DNA of 35,381 nt from positions 1-35,381 of the forward strand of contig JAFPLH010000097.1 of the NCBI GenBank assembly GCA_017402845.1, in the 5' to 3' direction. Origin of the DNA: Clostridia bacterium. GTDB lineage: Bacteria; Bacillota; Clostridia; Oscillospirales; Acutalibacteraceae. Below the pieces are notes generated by a model. It did not search any database. It saw only the letters and a program-made list of their open reading frames with translations, and was not told the origin of the DNA. Below are positions 15,031 through 23,862 of the stretch, piece after piece (within the stretch, counting starts at the first letter, position 1; each line of letters opens with the position of its first letter). The translations under genes were made by a program, and so were the position numbers.

Positions 15031-16695
15031 ATGGAATTCAGCTTACTTCATCCTTCAGACATCAATGCAGAATATAACACCCTTCCCCCTCAGGCTGTAA
15101 ACGATCTCTCGATAGACTATATCTGCGAATTTCTTACAAAGGACACCTTTGAACGCAACAGTATGAAGAATCTTATGACAAGCATTACATCTGATGAGCG
15201 CGTCATAAAATACCGCACCGATGTTTTTGACGATCTTTTGAGATATCCGTCATTCAGAACAGAGCTTGAACAGCTTCTTTTACAGCTTAACGATCTGAAA
15301 GAACTCGAAAAATTTCAAAAAGATACTGACGCGTCTGATCTCTGGACGCTCATAAATCGACTGAGAGAAATTGACGGTTTTGTAAACTGTATCACTCAGA
15401 TGAAACAATCTCTTGAAAAGATCGATCTTCAGTCTGACGGTTTAAAGGAGCTCAGAGATATCGTTACAAAAGTACATGATGAAAGCGGTTTCCCTCAAAT
15501 CAAAAAGGACATTGCAGAAACATTCGCAATAGCAAAACAAATCAGAAGTATTACCCTCGGTGTAAATCTTGATGAAATGCTGCGTCCCACAAACGCCGGC
15601 ATTATTTCACTTAACTGTCATCTTATCACCGACAGCGGTCTGCTTAAAAGCTTTATGAAATTCACATCTCAAAAGGACGAATTATACACGGGTACGGCTT
15701 TTGCAAGCTTAAAGAATTTTCATCCGCAAAATCCAAACAGTTCAAAGATCACTGCTCCTACCGTTGGAATAGAAGCTCCCACAGGTGCAGATCAGCTTTC
15801 TTCAAATCTTACGAAAACTGTTACGGCTATTGTGAAAAAAATTGTTAAGGATATTAAGAGTACGCTTCAAAAATACATCAACATCAGCGGATTTACTCTT
15901 GTATCTTTGATACCGGAAATCATTTTCTATATCCGCTGGGCAGAGCTTATCGAAAAAATACGCGCATGCGGTCTTTCTCTGTGCAAAGCAAAGGTTTTAC
16001 CGGCTAAAGACAGGCTGCTTTATACAACGGGAATTTATAATCTCAAGCTTGCTCTAAAAGCTGTTGAGGGCGAAAAAATCGACATAATCGGAAACGATTT
16101 TGAGTTTTCCGAAAAAGGCAGGATCTACATTATGACAGGTCCTAACAGGGGCGGCAAAACCACATTTACTCAAGCGGTAGGTCTTGCGTGTTTGCTTGCT
16201 CATAACGGGATCTATGTACCCGCTGACAGCTTCTCCTTCAGTCCGTGCGATAATATTTTCACCCACTTCCCCGCAGATGAAAATGATACCGCAAATCTGG
16301 GCAGATTAGGCGAGGAGTCGCAGAGGATCGCTGATATTTTCAACAAAGCAACTGACAAAAGCTTACTGCTGTTTAATGAAAGTCTTGCCACAACAAATGT
16401 TGCCGAGGGCTTATATATTGCAAAAGACGTTGTAAAAGCTATGCTGTATATAGGCACACGAACAATATTCAATACTCATATGCATGAGCTTGCAAGAAAT
16501 CTTGATACACTAAACAATGAGATTCAGGGTACAAGCCGTGCTGAAAGTCTTGTTACGGGTGTAGAAAACGGCAACCGTTCTTTTAAAGTGTTTATTGCTC
16601 CGCCGCAGGGAGTCAGCTACGCTAAAGACATTGCGGTAAAATACGGAGTAACATTTGAACAGATCAAATGTAATATTGACAAAAGCAAACAGTAA
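15031..16695 (+). CDS. MutS-family ATPase lacking mismatch-recognition domains
   Basis: A 554-residue protein with only the core/lever helices and the C-terminal ATPase domain of MutS; the mismatch-binding N-terminal domains are absent and there is no Smr nuclease domain as in MutS2. Walker A is GPNRGGKTT (from residue 370; MutS usually has GPNMGGKST). Walker B reads LLLFNES, with Asn449 where Asp normally binds Mg2+, and the following loop is LATTN rather than GRGTS. The H-loop FNTHMHELA is kept. Such proteins are often annotated MutS-related; their role is unknown and classical mismatch repair is unlikely. It is 21 bases upstream of two GTPase genes in the same direction, implying a shared function. 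Confidence 0.82.
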   Translation: MEFSLLHPSDINAEYNTLPPQAVNDLSIDYICEFLTKDTFERNSMKNLMTSITSDERVIKYRTDVFDDLLRYPSFRTELEQLLLQLNDLKELEKFQKDTDASDLWTLINRLREIDGFVNCITQMKQSLEKIDLQSDGLKELRDIVTKVHDESGFPQIKKDIAETFAIAKQIRSITLGVNLDEMLRPTNAGIISLNCHLITDSGLLKSFMKFTSQKDELYTGTAFASLKNFHPQNPNSSKITAPTVGIEAPTGADQLSSNLTKTVTAIVKKIVKDIKSTLQKYINISGFTLVSLIPEIIFYIRWAELIEKIRACGLSLCKAKVLPAKDRLLYTTGIYNLKLALKAVEGEKIDIIGNDFEFSEKGRIYIMTGPNRGGKTTFTQAVGLACLLAHNGIYVPADSFSFSPCDNIFTHFPADENDTANLGRLGEESQRIADIFNKATDKSLLLFNESLATTNVAEGLYIAKDVVKAMLYIGTRTIFNTHMHELARNLDTLNNEIQGTSRAESLVTGVENGNRSFKVFIAPPQGVSYAKDIAVKYGVTFEQIKCNIDKSKQ

Positions 16696-16716
16696 AAATA
16701 TTCGGGAGGTATATCA

Positions 16717-17895
16717 ATGCAACAAACAGGCTCAAACTACGGAAATTTTTGGAATATTGATTTTTTGGGTACTATATCTGATTGTTTTTCAAAAATCACC
16801 GAATCGGAAAGAAATCTCAACAGACTAAACATTATGATAATAGGCAAAAGCGGAGTAGGAAAAAGTACGTTGGTAAACAACCTTTTCAGAAATGATCTCG
16901 CTAAAACAGGCGGAGTTAAACCCGTCACAAAAAACATTAACAGATACTCCCTGCCGAATTATCCTCTGACTATCTATGATTCTCAGGGATTTGAGCTTAA
17001 CAAGAATACTCAGAAAAACATCAAGAAACAGATCACCGATACCGTTTCAAAATGCTTGAAATCAGGCAAAACAGATGACGCTATTCACTGTATTCTATAT
17101 TGTATCCATGCGGACTCAACTCGGTTTGAGCAGGAGGAGATCCGTTTTATATCGGAGCTGACAAACGAGAGCTTTGCTTTGCGAGTTCCTGTGATCGTTG
17201 TGCTTACACAAGCTTACTCTAAAAACTACACTCAACAGCTGCACAGCTACATTTCAGGCTTAAATCTGAATATTGCCGCTGTTGTTGATGTTCTTGCAGA
17301 GCCTTACTTCTTTGGCGGCGGTCAGGTCATTGATCGTTACGGTTTAGATACTCTCACCTCAGAGATAAACAAAACACTTAACCATGATCTGCTTAAAACC
17401 TTTGCTAATGTACAAAAAGCGTCTGCCGAACTTAAGATCAATCAGTGTGCAAATATAATAAAAGCATCTGTAACCGAAGCCGGAGCTGCGGCTATGACGC
17501 CTTTGCCCGTTGCAGACTCTGTTATACTTATCGGTATTGAAACAAAAATGCTTGCAGAGATCACAACGGTATTCGGCACAAGTCCGAGTAAATCTTTCAT
17601 TTCAATGTTCCTTTCAACATCGCTTGGTACAACAGGCGCAACCGTAGGCGGCAGAGCATTGGTTTCTGCACTAAAGCTTGTTCCCGGAGTGGGCAGCTTA
17701 TCAGCCGGAATGATAAACGCAAGCGTTGCTATGGCGATAACCGCTGCAATGGGCAACGCATACACTCAGATCATGCTTATGATATTCAGAGGCGAATTAA
17801 GCGCCGAAGAAATGGAAACTCAAAGCGGTATGAATAAACTGTTCGAGCTTATTGACGAACAATTCGTAAAACAAAAAAACAGACTAAACTTCTGA
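16717..17895 (+). CDS. GTPase with DUF697-like C-terminal domain, paralogue 1
   Basis: A 392-residue protein. The N-terminal Ras-like GTPase domain has G1 GKSGVGKST (43-51), a Thr-containing switch I (VKPVTKNI) and G3 DSQG (88-91). The usual G4 N/T-K-x-D is replaced by TQAYS (164-168), so guanine specificity is uncertain. The C-terminal half is Ala/Gly-rich and hydrophobic (about 245-370: AAAMTPLPVADSVIL, TVGGRALVSALKLVPGVGS), like DUF697 domains of YcjF-type proteins, and may associate with the membrane. The ribosome site GGGAGG is strong. It is similar along its whole length to the next gene, seven to sixteen bases downstream. Confidence 0.82.
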   Translation: MQQTGSNYGNFWNIDFLGTISDCFSKITESERNLNRLNIMIIGKSGVGKSTLVNNLFRNDLAKTGGVKPVTKNINRYSLPNYPLTIYDSQGFELNKNTQKNIKKQITDTVSKCLKSGKTDDAIHCILYCIHADSTRFEQEEIRFISELTNESFALRVPVIVVLTQAYSKNYTQQLHSYISGLNLNIAAVVDVLAEPYFFGGGQVIDRYGLDTLTSEINKTLNHDLLKTFANVQKASAELKINQCANIIKASVTEAGAAAMTPLPVADSVILIGIETKMLAEITTVFGTSPSKSFISMFLSTSLGTTGATVGGRALVSALKLVPGVGSLSAGMINASVAMAITAAMGNAYTQIMLMIFRGELSAEEMETQSGMNKLFELIDEQFVKQKNRLNF

Positions 17896-17911
17896 ATTCA
17901 AGGTGAATAAA

Positions 17912-18985
17912 ATGCAGCTTAGCAAAAGCACTCCACATTTAAACGTAATGATAATAGGAAAAACAGGCGTTGGAAAAAGCACACTCGTAAACAGACTTCT
18001 ATGTATGCAGCACGCCCCTACCGGTCTCGGAAAAGCCGTTACTCAGGAAATTACTAAATACAGATCAAAAGACGGTTTTCTTACTATGTATGATACTATG
18101 GGCTTGGAGCTTGACAAAAACGCACGTAAAAAATCCATTAAAGAAATCACAGACGCATTATCTTATTTTGCGGCTCATAAAGACACAAGCTTGCGCATTA
18201 ACTGTATACTTTTTTGTATAAATCCAAATCTTCACAGACTTGAAAACGAAGAAATAAAGCTTATCAAAGCTTTTACAAACAAGAAAAACCCTTATTATAC
18301 ACCTGTTATCATCGCTCTTACAAAAGCATACGACACGAAAAAAGTGAAAGAAATGTTTGAGTACATTCAATCTCTTAATATGGAAACTCCAGACATTGTA
18401 CCCGTTTTAGCAGAAGATTATTACTTTGATGAACACCACATTATGCAAAGCTACGGCATTGATCTTCTTTTCAACACTATGTTACAGTATTCTGTCGGAA
18501 ATCTTGCACATGCAAATATTGAGTACAAAAGACAAAAATCTCACAAGATCACCGCCGGTGCCGCTGCTTCTTCAGCCGCTGCAGCAGCCGTTCCTATTCC
18601 TCTTGCAGACGCAGCTTTACTCATACCTATACAAATAGCTATGATCTCTGCAATTACTTCTACTTATCAGATCAGGCTCAGCAAAAGTATTATGATGTCT
18701 ATGGTAACAAGTACACTCGGCGCATCAGGCGCAACTCTCGCCGGACGTGCTATTACGGGATCGCTTGCGAAGCTTTTGCCGGGTATCGGTACAGTTGCAG
18801 GTACAGCTATTAACGCAGCTACCGCCGCTGCTCTTACTACCGCTTTGGGAGAAGCTTATATTCTGCTTATGGACATGACTGCAAAAGGCGAGCTTTCAGA
18901 AAATGACTTAGGCTCAAGGAAAGGTAAAAAACTGCTTGCGGATAACTTTAAAGAAAAAATGAAAAACAAACCAAAATTAGATTGA
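17912..18985 (+). CDS. GTPase with DUF697-like C-terminal domain, paralogue 2
   Basis: A 357-residue paralogue of the preceding protein. G1 is GKTGVGKST (16-24), G3 is DTMG (61-64), and the G4-like element is TKAYD (137-141), closer to canonical than in paralogue 1. The C-terminal half has long Ala-rich hydrophobic helices (AAASSAAAAAVPIPLADAAL, then GTVAGTAINAATAAALTTAL), as in DUF697. It lacks the roughly 27-residue N-terminal extension of paralogue 1. The start was set at ATG 17912-17914 with AAGGTG six bases upstream; GTG 17903-17905 overlaps that ribosome site. Two paralogues encoded in tandem suggest a heterodimer. A terminator-like hairpin follows. Confidence 0.82.
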   Translation: MQLSKSTPHLNVMIIGKTGVGKSTLVNRLLCMQHAPTGLGKAVTQEITKYRSKDGFLTMYDTMGLELDKNARKKSIKEITDALSYFAAHKDTSLRINCILFCINPNLHRLENEEIKLIKAFTNKKNPYYTPVIIALTKAYDTKKVKEMFEYIQSLNMETPDIVPVLAEDYYFDEHHIMQSYGIDLLFNTMLQYSVGNLAHANIEYKRQKSHKITAGAAASSAAAAAVPIPLADAALLIPIQIAMISAITSTYQIRLSKSIMMSMVTSTLGASGATLAGRAITGSLAKLLPGIGTVAGTAINAATAAALTTALGEAYILLMDMTAKGELSENDLGSRKGKKLLADNFKEKMKNKPKLD

Positions 18986-18998
18986 TCATTACATTCAC

Positions 18999-19048
18999 CC
19001 TCAATGAACCTATGCTTCAATATCTTTTGCGGTTTGGGTTTATTGAGG
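18999..19048 (+). terminator. Probable terminator of the MutS-like/GTPase operon
   Basis: CCTCAATGAACC and GGTTTATTGAGG form a twelve-pair stem (one G-U) with a 26-base loop, followed by the T-rich TTATCTTTCTT. The loop is large, so termination efficiency is uncertain. Confidence 0.5.
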
Positions 19049-19061
19049 TTATCTTTCTTAG

Positions 19062-19143
19062 GGCAACACCGCACAAAGACCGCCTGACGGCTTTACGCCA
19101 AATCTACTGCGCATCTTCAACACAATCTCTGTTCGGTATTGCC
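19062..19143. repeat. MITE-like element, copy C (short, internally deleted form)
   Basis: 82 bp with terminal inverted repeats GGCAACACCGCACAAAGA and, inverted, GGCAATACCGAACAGAGA (15 of 18 match). Both halves align to the two ends of copy B in inverted orientation, including AAATCTAC and TGCGCATCTTCA, but the core is missing. It is therefore an internal deletion derivative. It sits right ahead of the ribosome site of the next gene. Confidence 0.72.
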
Positions 19144-19171
19144 TTAGTGATTATACAAAGGAGTAACACTT

Positions 19172-19720
19172 ATGAATTTATATATTAACTGCTGCGTCAG
19201 AGAAGAATCCCGAACAGACAGACTTGCTCATGCAGTAATAAACAAAATTGGCGGAGATTTTCACGTGCTTGATTTGTACAGCGAGAATATCAAGCCGCTT
19301 GATAATGAAAGATTATCACACAGAATGGAATTGTGTGCCAATAATGATTTTTCCGATACAATTTTTGATCTTGCCAAGCAATTTGCTTCTGCTGAAACTA
19401 TTGTAATTGCGGCTCCTTATTGGGATTCTTCTTTTCCCTCTATGCTTAAGATCTACCTTGAGAATATTTATGTTATAGGTATAGTTACCGACTATGACGA
19501 CAAGGGCATGCCGAAAGGATTATGCAGCGCAAAAAAATTGTATTATGTTACCACGGCAGGCGGAGTGTATGACAGCATTTACAGCTACGGATATATTGAA
19601 AATCTTGCAAAAAACTACTTTGGAATTAAACAAACCGAATTAGTTAAAGCTGAAATGCTTGACATTGTCGGGTTTGACGCAGAAGATATTTTGCAGCGTG
19701 AAATACAGAAATGGCAATAA
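19172..19720 (+). CDS. Flavodoxin-fold NAD(P)H-dependent oxidoreductase (azoreductase-like)
   Basis: A 182-residue cytosolic flavoprotein resembling FMN-dependent NAD(P)H quinone/azo reductases (Flavodoxin_2). The motif AAPYWDSSFPSMLKIYLENI corresponds to the FMN-binding loop PxW(N/D)xxxPxxLKxxID of the AzoR family, and TTAGGVYDS to the second flavin loop. It is slightly shorter than AzoR (about 200). It probably reduces quinones or other electrophiles with NAD(P)H; the exact substrate is unknown. The ribosome site AAAGGAG precedes ATG 19172. It is followed closely by an alpha/beta hydrolase. Confidence 0.82.
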   Translation: MNLYINCCVREESRTDRLAHAVINKIGGDFHVLDLYSENIKPLDNERLSHRMELCANNDFSDTIFDLAKQFASAETIVIAAPYWDSSFPSMLKIYLENIYVIGIVTDYDDKGMPKGLCSAKKLYYVTTAGGVYDSIYSYGYIENLAKNYFGIKQTELVKAEMLDIVGFDAEDILQREIQKWQ

Positions 19721-19743
19721 ATAATTATTTAGGAGTGATATTC

Positions 19744-20547
19744 TTGAACTACAAAACAGACAGTATTTCAATTGATGGTTTTACAATGAAATACCTGAAG
19801 TTTGGCGAAGGCAGCGAAACTCTTGTCATTCTTCCCGGACTAAGCGCTCAAAGCGTTATACCGTTGGCGCCTTATATCGCAAAGAAATATGAATCTTTAA
19901 CGAAAGACTTTACAGTGTATCTCTTTGACCGCCGTTTCAATGTACCCGCTGAATACTCCGTTTCAGATATGGCTTGCGATACCGTTAAAGTTATTGAGGC
20001 TTTGAAGCTTCAAAGTATTTCTCTGTTCGGCGCTTCACAGGGCGGAATGATCGCTTTGACTATTGCCGCAGAATATCCGGAGCTTGTAAAAAAGCTGGTG
20101 ATCGTTTCAACTGTAATGCACATTGATACAAAGCGTTTTTCTATTATCAATCAATGGATTACACTTGCAGAAAAAAACGACAGCAAAGGCTTATACTTAG
20201 CTATCAGCGAAAAGGTCTATCCTAAAGATTACTTTGAGAAGTATAAGCAAGCTTTCTGCCAAATCGCTAAAACCATGACAAAACAAGATCACGAAAGGTT
20301 TATCATTCTTGCAAACGGCGCAAAGAGCTTTGATATCAGTAATAGTGCGGAAAAAATCAAATGTCCTGTACTCTATATTGGTGATGAGTACGACGCTGTA
20401 TTTACAGACAAACCCGAAAAAGAAATAGAACAGCTTCTCGGCATTAACGATCATTTTGAAATAAAAATGTTCAGCGGCTTTGGTCATGCACTATACGATA
20501 CATTACCGGATTTCTGTAAAATAATGCTGCATTTTCTTATACAATAA
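19744..20547 (+). CDS. Alpha/beta-hydrolase
   Basis: A 267-residue soluble hydrolase. The nucleophile elbow GASQGG, an oxyanion region LPGLSAQSV, the acidic residue in YIGDEYDAVF and the catalytic His in FSGFGHALYD make a complete Ser-Asp-His triad. Members act on esters, lactones or C-C bonds; the substrate is not predictable here. The start was set at TTG 19744-19746, eight bases after AGGAG; a longer frame from 19711 would overlap the reductase and has no ribosome site. It lies 23 bases after the reductase gene, so the two probably form an operon. Confidence 0.82.
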   Translation: MNYKTDSISIDGFTMKYLKFGEGSETLVILPGLSAQSVIPLAPYIAKKYESLTKDFTVYLFDRRFNVPAEYSVSDMACDTVKVIEALKLQSISLFGASQGGMIALTIAAEYPELVKKLVIVSTVMHIDTKRFSIINQWITLAEKNDSKGLYLAISEKVYPKDYFEKYKQAFCQIAKTMTKQDHERFIILANGAKSFDISNSAEKIKCPVLYIGDEYDAVFTDKPEKEIEQLLGINDHFEIKMFSGFGHALYDTLPDFCKIMLHFLIQ

Positions 20548-20585
20548 ATTATAAATCTTCAAAACTATTTAGAGGTGCTCTTTTT

Positions 20586-21788
20586 ATGAAGAAAAAACTA
20601 TTATCTCATACCTTTTTATCTTTTCTGTTGGCTATGACATTATGCCTTATAATGTGCGCATGCGCTGCAAATACATCTGATACAACTGTTTCGGTTGATA
20701 CGCAGATATCTTCTGTATCAGAGGAAACCGCAGACCATATCGTGCACTCATCTTCTCAGACATCTAAAAAAACTGAGAATACAAAAAAAGTCAACTCAAA
20801 TGCCTCAAAGACATCATCAAAAAAGGATAAATCAAGCTCACTGACCTCAAAGGCGATATCTTCTTTGCAGTCATCTGAGTATTCCGAAAGTATTGCAAGT
20901 ATTCTGACAGTCATTTCTGAAACGACAAAAACTAATACTTCACAAATCAATACTACAACTTCAGAAGGTAACACAAATACAGAGAATACAACAAACTCAC
21001 TGATCACTGAAAATGTAGATACCAATATACATTCTGCAAATGACGATGAACCAACAGAAACAAATTCCGAAACAAACGAGGATTATTTTGAAAGTGAAAA
21101 TCAAGATGAAGTTGTATCAATTCCAGAACGAGTACTGCCCGACAAGGGAAATCGCGAAAAGAAAATAATCGTAATCGATGCAGGTCATCAGCAATATCCG
21201 AATTTTGATGTTGAACCGATCGCACCGGGTTCATCAGAAATGAAAGTTAAGGTTACCGCCGGAACTACCGGTGTTGTTACAGGTATACCTGAGTATGAGC
21301 TTACACTCACACTCGCACTTAAGCTTCAAACGATACTGGAGCAGCGAAACTATGAAGTCGTTCAAACAAGAACTACTCACGATGTTGATATCAGCAATAT
21401 TGAACGTGCAGATGTGGCAAATAACATTAATGCTGACGCATTTATCAGAATACACGCAAACGGCTCTGATTATTCGAGTGTAAATGGTGCAATGGCTCTT
21501 TGTCAAACACTGTATAACCCGTATAACGGTCATATCTATCAGGAATGTTATTCGCTTTCACAAAACGTTCTTGACGAACTTGTTGCTTCTACAAACTGCA
21601 ACAAGCAGTACATCTGGGAAACAGATACAATGTGTGGTATCAACTGGTCACTTGTACCTGTCACCATAATTGAAGTAGGATATATGAGTAATCCGCAGGA
21701 AGATGTGCTTATGGCTACCGAAGATTATCAGGATAAAATATGTGTTGGAATTGCTAACGGGATCGACAAGTTTTTTGAACAACAATAG
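20586..21788 (+). CDS. Lipoprotein N-acetylmuramoyl-L-alanine amidase (Amidase_3)
   Basis: A 400-residue cell-surface protein. The N-terminus is a signal with a Cys-containing lipobox-like end (LIMCACAAN). About 140 residues of Ser/Thr/Asn/Glu-rich low-complexity linker follow, then an Amidase_3 domain (about 195-400). The zinc and catalytic residues of the family are visible: His in IDAGHQQYP, Glu in GIPEYELTL, His in RIHANGS and Glu in TIIEVGYMSNPQED. It cleaves the bond between MurNAc and L-Ala of the stem peptide. The long linker would span the wall from a membrane anchor. AGAGGTG precedes the ATG. It has its own terminator and is convergent with luxS. Confidence 0.9.
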   Translation: MKKKLLSHTFLSFLLAMTLCLIMCACAANTSDTTVSVDTQISSVSEETADHIVHSSSQTSKKTENTKKVNSNASKTSSKKDKSSSLTSKAISSLQSSEYSESIASILTVISETTKTNTSQINTTTSEGNTNTENTTNSLITENVDTNIHSANDDEPTETNSETNEDYFESENQDEVVSIPERVLPDKGNREKKIIVIDAGHQQYPNFDVEPIAPGSSEMKVKVTAGTTGVVTGIPEYELTLTLALKLQTILEQRNYEVVQTRTTHDVDISNIERADVANNINADAFIRIHANGSDYSSVNGAMALCQTLYNPYNGHIYQECYSLSQNVLDELVASTNCNKQYIWETDTMCGINWSLVPVTIIEVGYMSNPQEDVLMATEDYQDKICVGIANGIDKFFEQQ

Positions 21789-21803
21789 TATTTTTTAAAA
21801 CTA

Positions 21804-21839
21804 AAAGGCTGTACATCTGCAAACAGGTGTACAGCCTTT
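21804..21839. terminator. Bidirectional terminator between amidase and luxS
   Basis: AAAGGCTGTACA and TGTACAGCCTTT form a perfect twelve-pair stem with a 12-base loop between two convergent genes. On the minus strand it is followed by TTAGTTTT, and on the plus strand by GTTATTGTTT. Confidence 0.85.
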
Positions 21840-21894
21840 GTTATTGTTTGATCTCAATTAATTGTTCTACTATATTTTACCCTTAAATTCATTA

Positions 21895-22419
21895 TTACGA
21901 ATCAAAGAAATGCTGTCCGTCATCTGTAACAAGTCTTTCGGTCTTTGAGTATTCAAAGATACCTGCATTTTCTGAGTTCGATTCAAGGTACTCAGCAAAT
22001 TCCGCAGCATACCATTTTGCCATTCCGAGGTTATGCATGAGATAATGTCCGCAGTTTACAGGTGCTGCACCAGGAACAGCGTCTGCTTTTTCAACTGACT
22101 TGAATGCTGACAGAACAAGCTCGTAGATCTCACGAGATGAACGGCTTCCTTTAAGTATAAGGTAAAAGCCTGTCAAACAACCCATAGGTCCCCAGTATAT
22201 TACTTCATCTTTCCAATCGGGATCATTTCTGAGAAATGTAGCTATGATATGTTCAAGTGAATGCATTGCTGCCACATCAATAACGGGTTCTCGGTTCGGT
22301 CTTTTAAGTCTGATATCATATGTTGTAACTTTTCCTCCGCCGACAATATCTTCCCTGCTTATAAATATACCGGGAACAATTTTCGTATGATCCACAGAAA
22401 AGCTCTGTATCATTTCCAT
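21895..22419 (-). CDS. luxS: S-ribosylhomocysteine lyase
   Basis: A 174-residue metalloenzyme cleaving S-ribosylhomocysteine to homocysteine and DPD, the autoinducer-2 precursor. It completes the detoxification and recycling of SAH formed from SAM. The metal site HSLEH (His53, His57) and third ligand Cys123 (VNCGHYL) are intact, as is the catalytic Cys81 in GPMGCLTGF. Length is slightly above the usual 155-165. ATG 22417-22419 has AAAGGAG upstream. The lipoprotein gene ends 67 bases downstream of its position on the other side (23821-22487 is transcribed first), so read-through from there is possible. Confidence 0.95.
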   Translation of the reverse strand: MEMIQSFSVDHTKIVPGIFISREDIVGGGKVTTYDIRLKRPNREPVIDVAAMHSLEHIIATFLRNDPDWKDEVIYWGPMGCLTGFYLILKGSRSSREIYELVLSAFKSVEKADAVPGAAPVNCGHYLMHNLGMAKWYAAEFAEYLESNSENAGIFEYSKTERLVTDDGQHFFDS

Positions 22420-22486
22420 GAATTATTCTCCTTTCTGATAAAAAACTTCATTGTTATGCTTTTCCAAATGTAATACAAAGGTATGA

Positions 22487-23821
22487 TCAATAGAGATAAG
22501 CGTAATCGCTGCTTACATAAACATAGCTTTTTTCCGTATCGGGTGATGTTGAGCTTGGGAAAAATACTACTATCCAGCTTTCATAACCATCAATCGGATC
22601 ATATCCCTGATATACATCATAGACGCCGGGACTTGGATATACACCAAGAGTTTCTCTTGCTTTATCAATAGCCTCTGACATTCTTAAACCGCCATAGATC
22701 TCAGTGTCGTTAAACTCTATATCATAATCGCTGGAATCATAATCTTCGTCATCAGTAAAGCAGAAGAATTCTCCAACGTAGTATGTTTTTGTTGTGATGT
22801 ATTCTTTGTCAGTTTGCGGATCAATCAAAATAACCCATGCTTCATAGCCGGAAGGAGTGTAGCCTTTTTCAACGCTTAATACCGTTACGCCATTTCCTGC
22901 CGCCTCTGATACCTTAGAACAAGCCTCAGCCTGCGTTATACCGGAATATTCCTCATCTTTCTCAGAATCGTTTTCGTTATCGCTATCACCACTATAACAA
23001 CCTTTGTCATTAACATAATAGTTGACGATCTTAGTGTCGCCGGTAGTAACGAGTGAAACAACTACTACCCATGACTCTGCACTTGCATCGGGAGTATAGC
23101 CTGTATATACAGCCAGGATCTCCGCTCCAGTACCTACCTGCTTTTTCACCTCATTTATTGCTTCACCTCTTGTAATACCAGCATAATACTCAACTTCTTC
23201 TGAGCTTGTTGTTTTTGACGCTGTTGGCTTTGAGGTTGCTGCCTTTGATGTTGGTTCTTCAGTGTTTGAAGCTTTTGATTCTTTGTTTGTTTCTGCTGTT
23301 GAGTCGACGTCAGGATCTCCTACCGGTTTATAGAAGAATTTAAATACCATACCGTCTGCAACTTGTTCTTCATCATCTTCCCATGTAGCTGTACCGTCTT
23401 CGTGGAATACAATGCGGCCTTTACCGTTCTCGTACTCTACGGTTTCACTGTCAATAGAACCGTCTTCATTCATTACCACTTCTGTTTTTTTGCAGTTCTG
23501 GTAATTCAACTTCAAAGTATCTACATCAAGTGTACCGCTCATTTCCCACTTTGTGTATGCGGCTGCGCCGTTAGACCACTGAACAGTGATTTTAGCGTCT
23601 ATCTTGCCTACGGCTTCTACATTCATATCTGCTTTTTCGCAAACATAAGGTCCGACAAAGTTCATCACAGGATTCTGCATATCATCTTGTGATGATACCT
23701 CTGAGGATACCACAGAAGATGAATCCTGAGAATTATTATCGGTTTTTAAGTTACATGCTCCCAAAGCACCTGCAAGTACGAGTGCCATAAGAATAGTGAT
23801 AATTTTCTTCTCTTTCTGCAT
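22487..23821 (-). CDS. Lipoprotein with three tandem ~65-residue repeats
   Basis: A 444-residue exported lipoprotein (lipobox LGAC at about residue 23). A roughly 130-residue beta-rich domain with alternating charged strands is followed by a Ser/Thr/Lys-rich linker and three consecutive repeats. Each begins Y-x-G-(I/L)-x-x-x-E-A, then helix, then a strand with GYTP/GYDP and (E)SW(V/I)(V/L)-type core (AESWVVVV, YEAWVILI, YESWIVVF), and ends in an aromatic strand. I do not recognise the repeat; the helix-then-strand order is loosely PepSY-like. The start was set at ATG 23819-23821 after AAAGGAG; the longer frame to 23908 enters a repeat and lacks a ribosome site. Its role is unknown; surface binding or scaffolding is a guess. 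Confidence 0.8.
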   Translation of the reverse strand: MQKEKKIITILMALVLAGALGACNLKTDNNSQDSSSVVSSEVSSQDDMQNPVMNFVGPYVCEKADMNVEAVGKIDAKITVQWSNGAAAYTKWEMSGTLDVDTLKLNYQNCKKTEVVMNEDGSIDSETVEYENGKGRIVFHEDGTATWEDDEEQVADGMVFKFFYKPVGDPDVDSTAETNKESKASNTEEPTSKAATSKPTASKTTSSEEVEYYAGITRGEAINEVKKQVGTGAEILAVYTGYTPDASAESWVVVVSLVTTGDTKIVNYYVNDKGCYSGDSDNENDSEKDEEYSGITQAEACSKVSEAAGNGVTVLSVEKGYTPSGYEAWVILIDPQTDKEYITTKTYYVGEFFCFTDDEDYDSSDYDIEFNDTEIYGGLRMSEAIDKARETLGVYPSPGVYDVYQGYDPIDGYESWIVVFFPSSTSPDTEKSYVYVSSDYAYLY

Positions 23822-23862
23822 AATTAAAAACTCCTTTGAATAACTCTTCCATTTTGATATAA

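Noticed and set aside
20566..20578. TTTAGAGGTGCTC as a copy of the MITE end found in copy D
   Set aside because: The match is about 11 bases and is sufficiently explained as the amidase Shine-Dalgarno.
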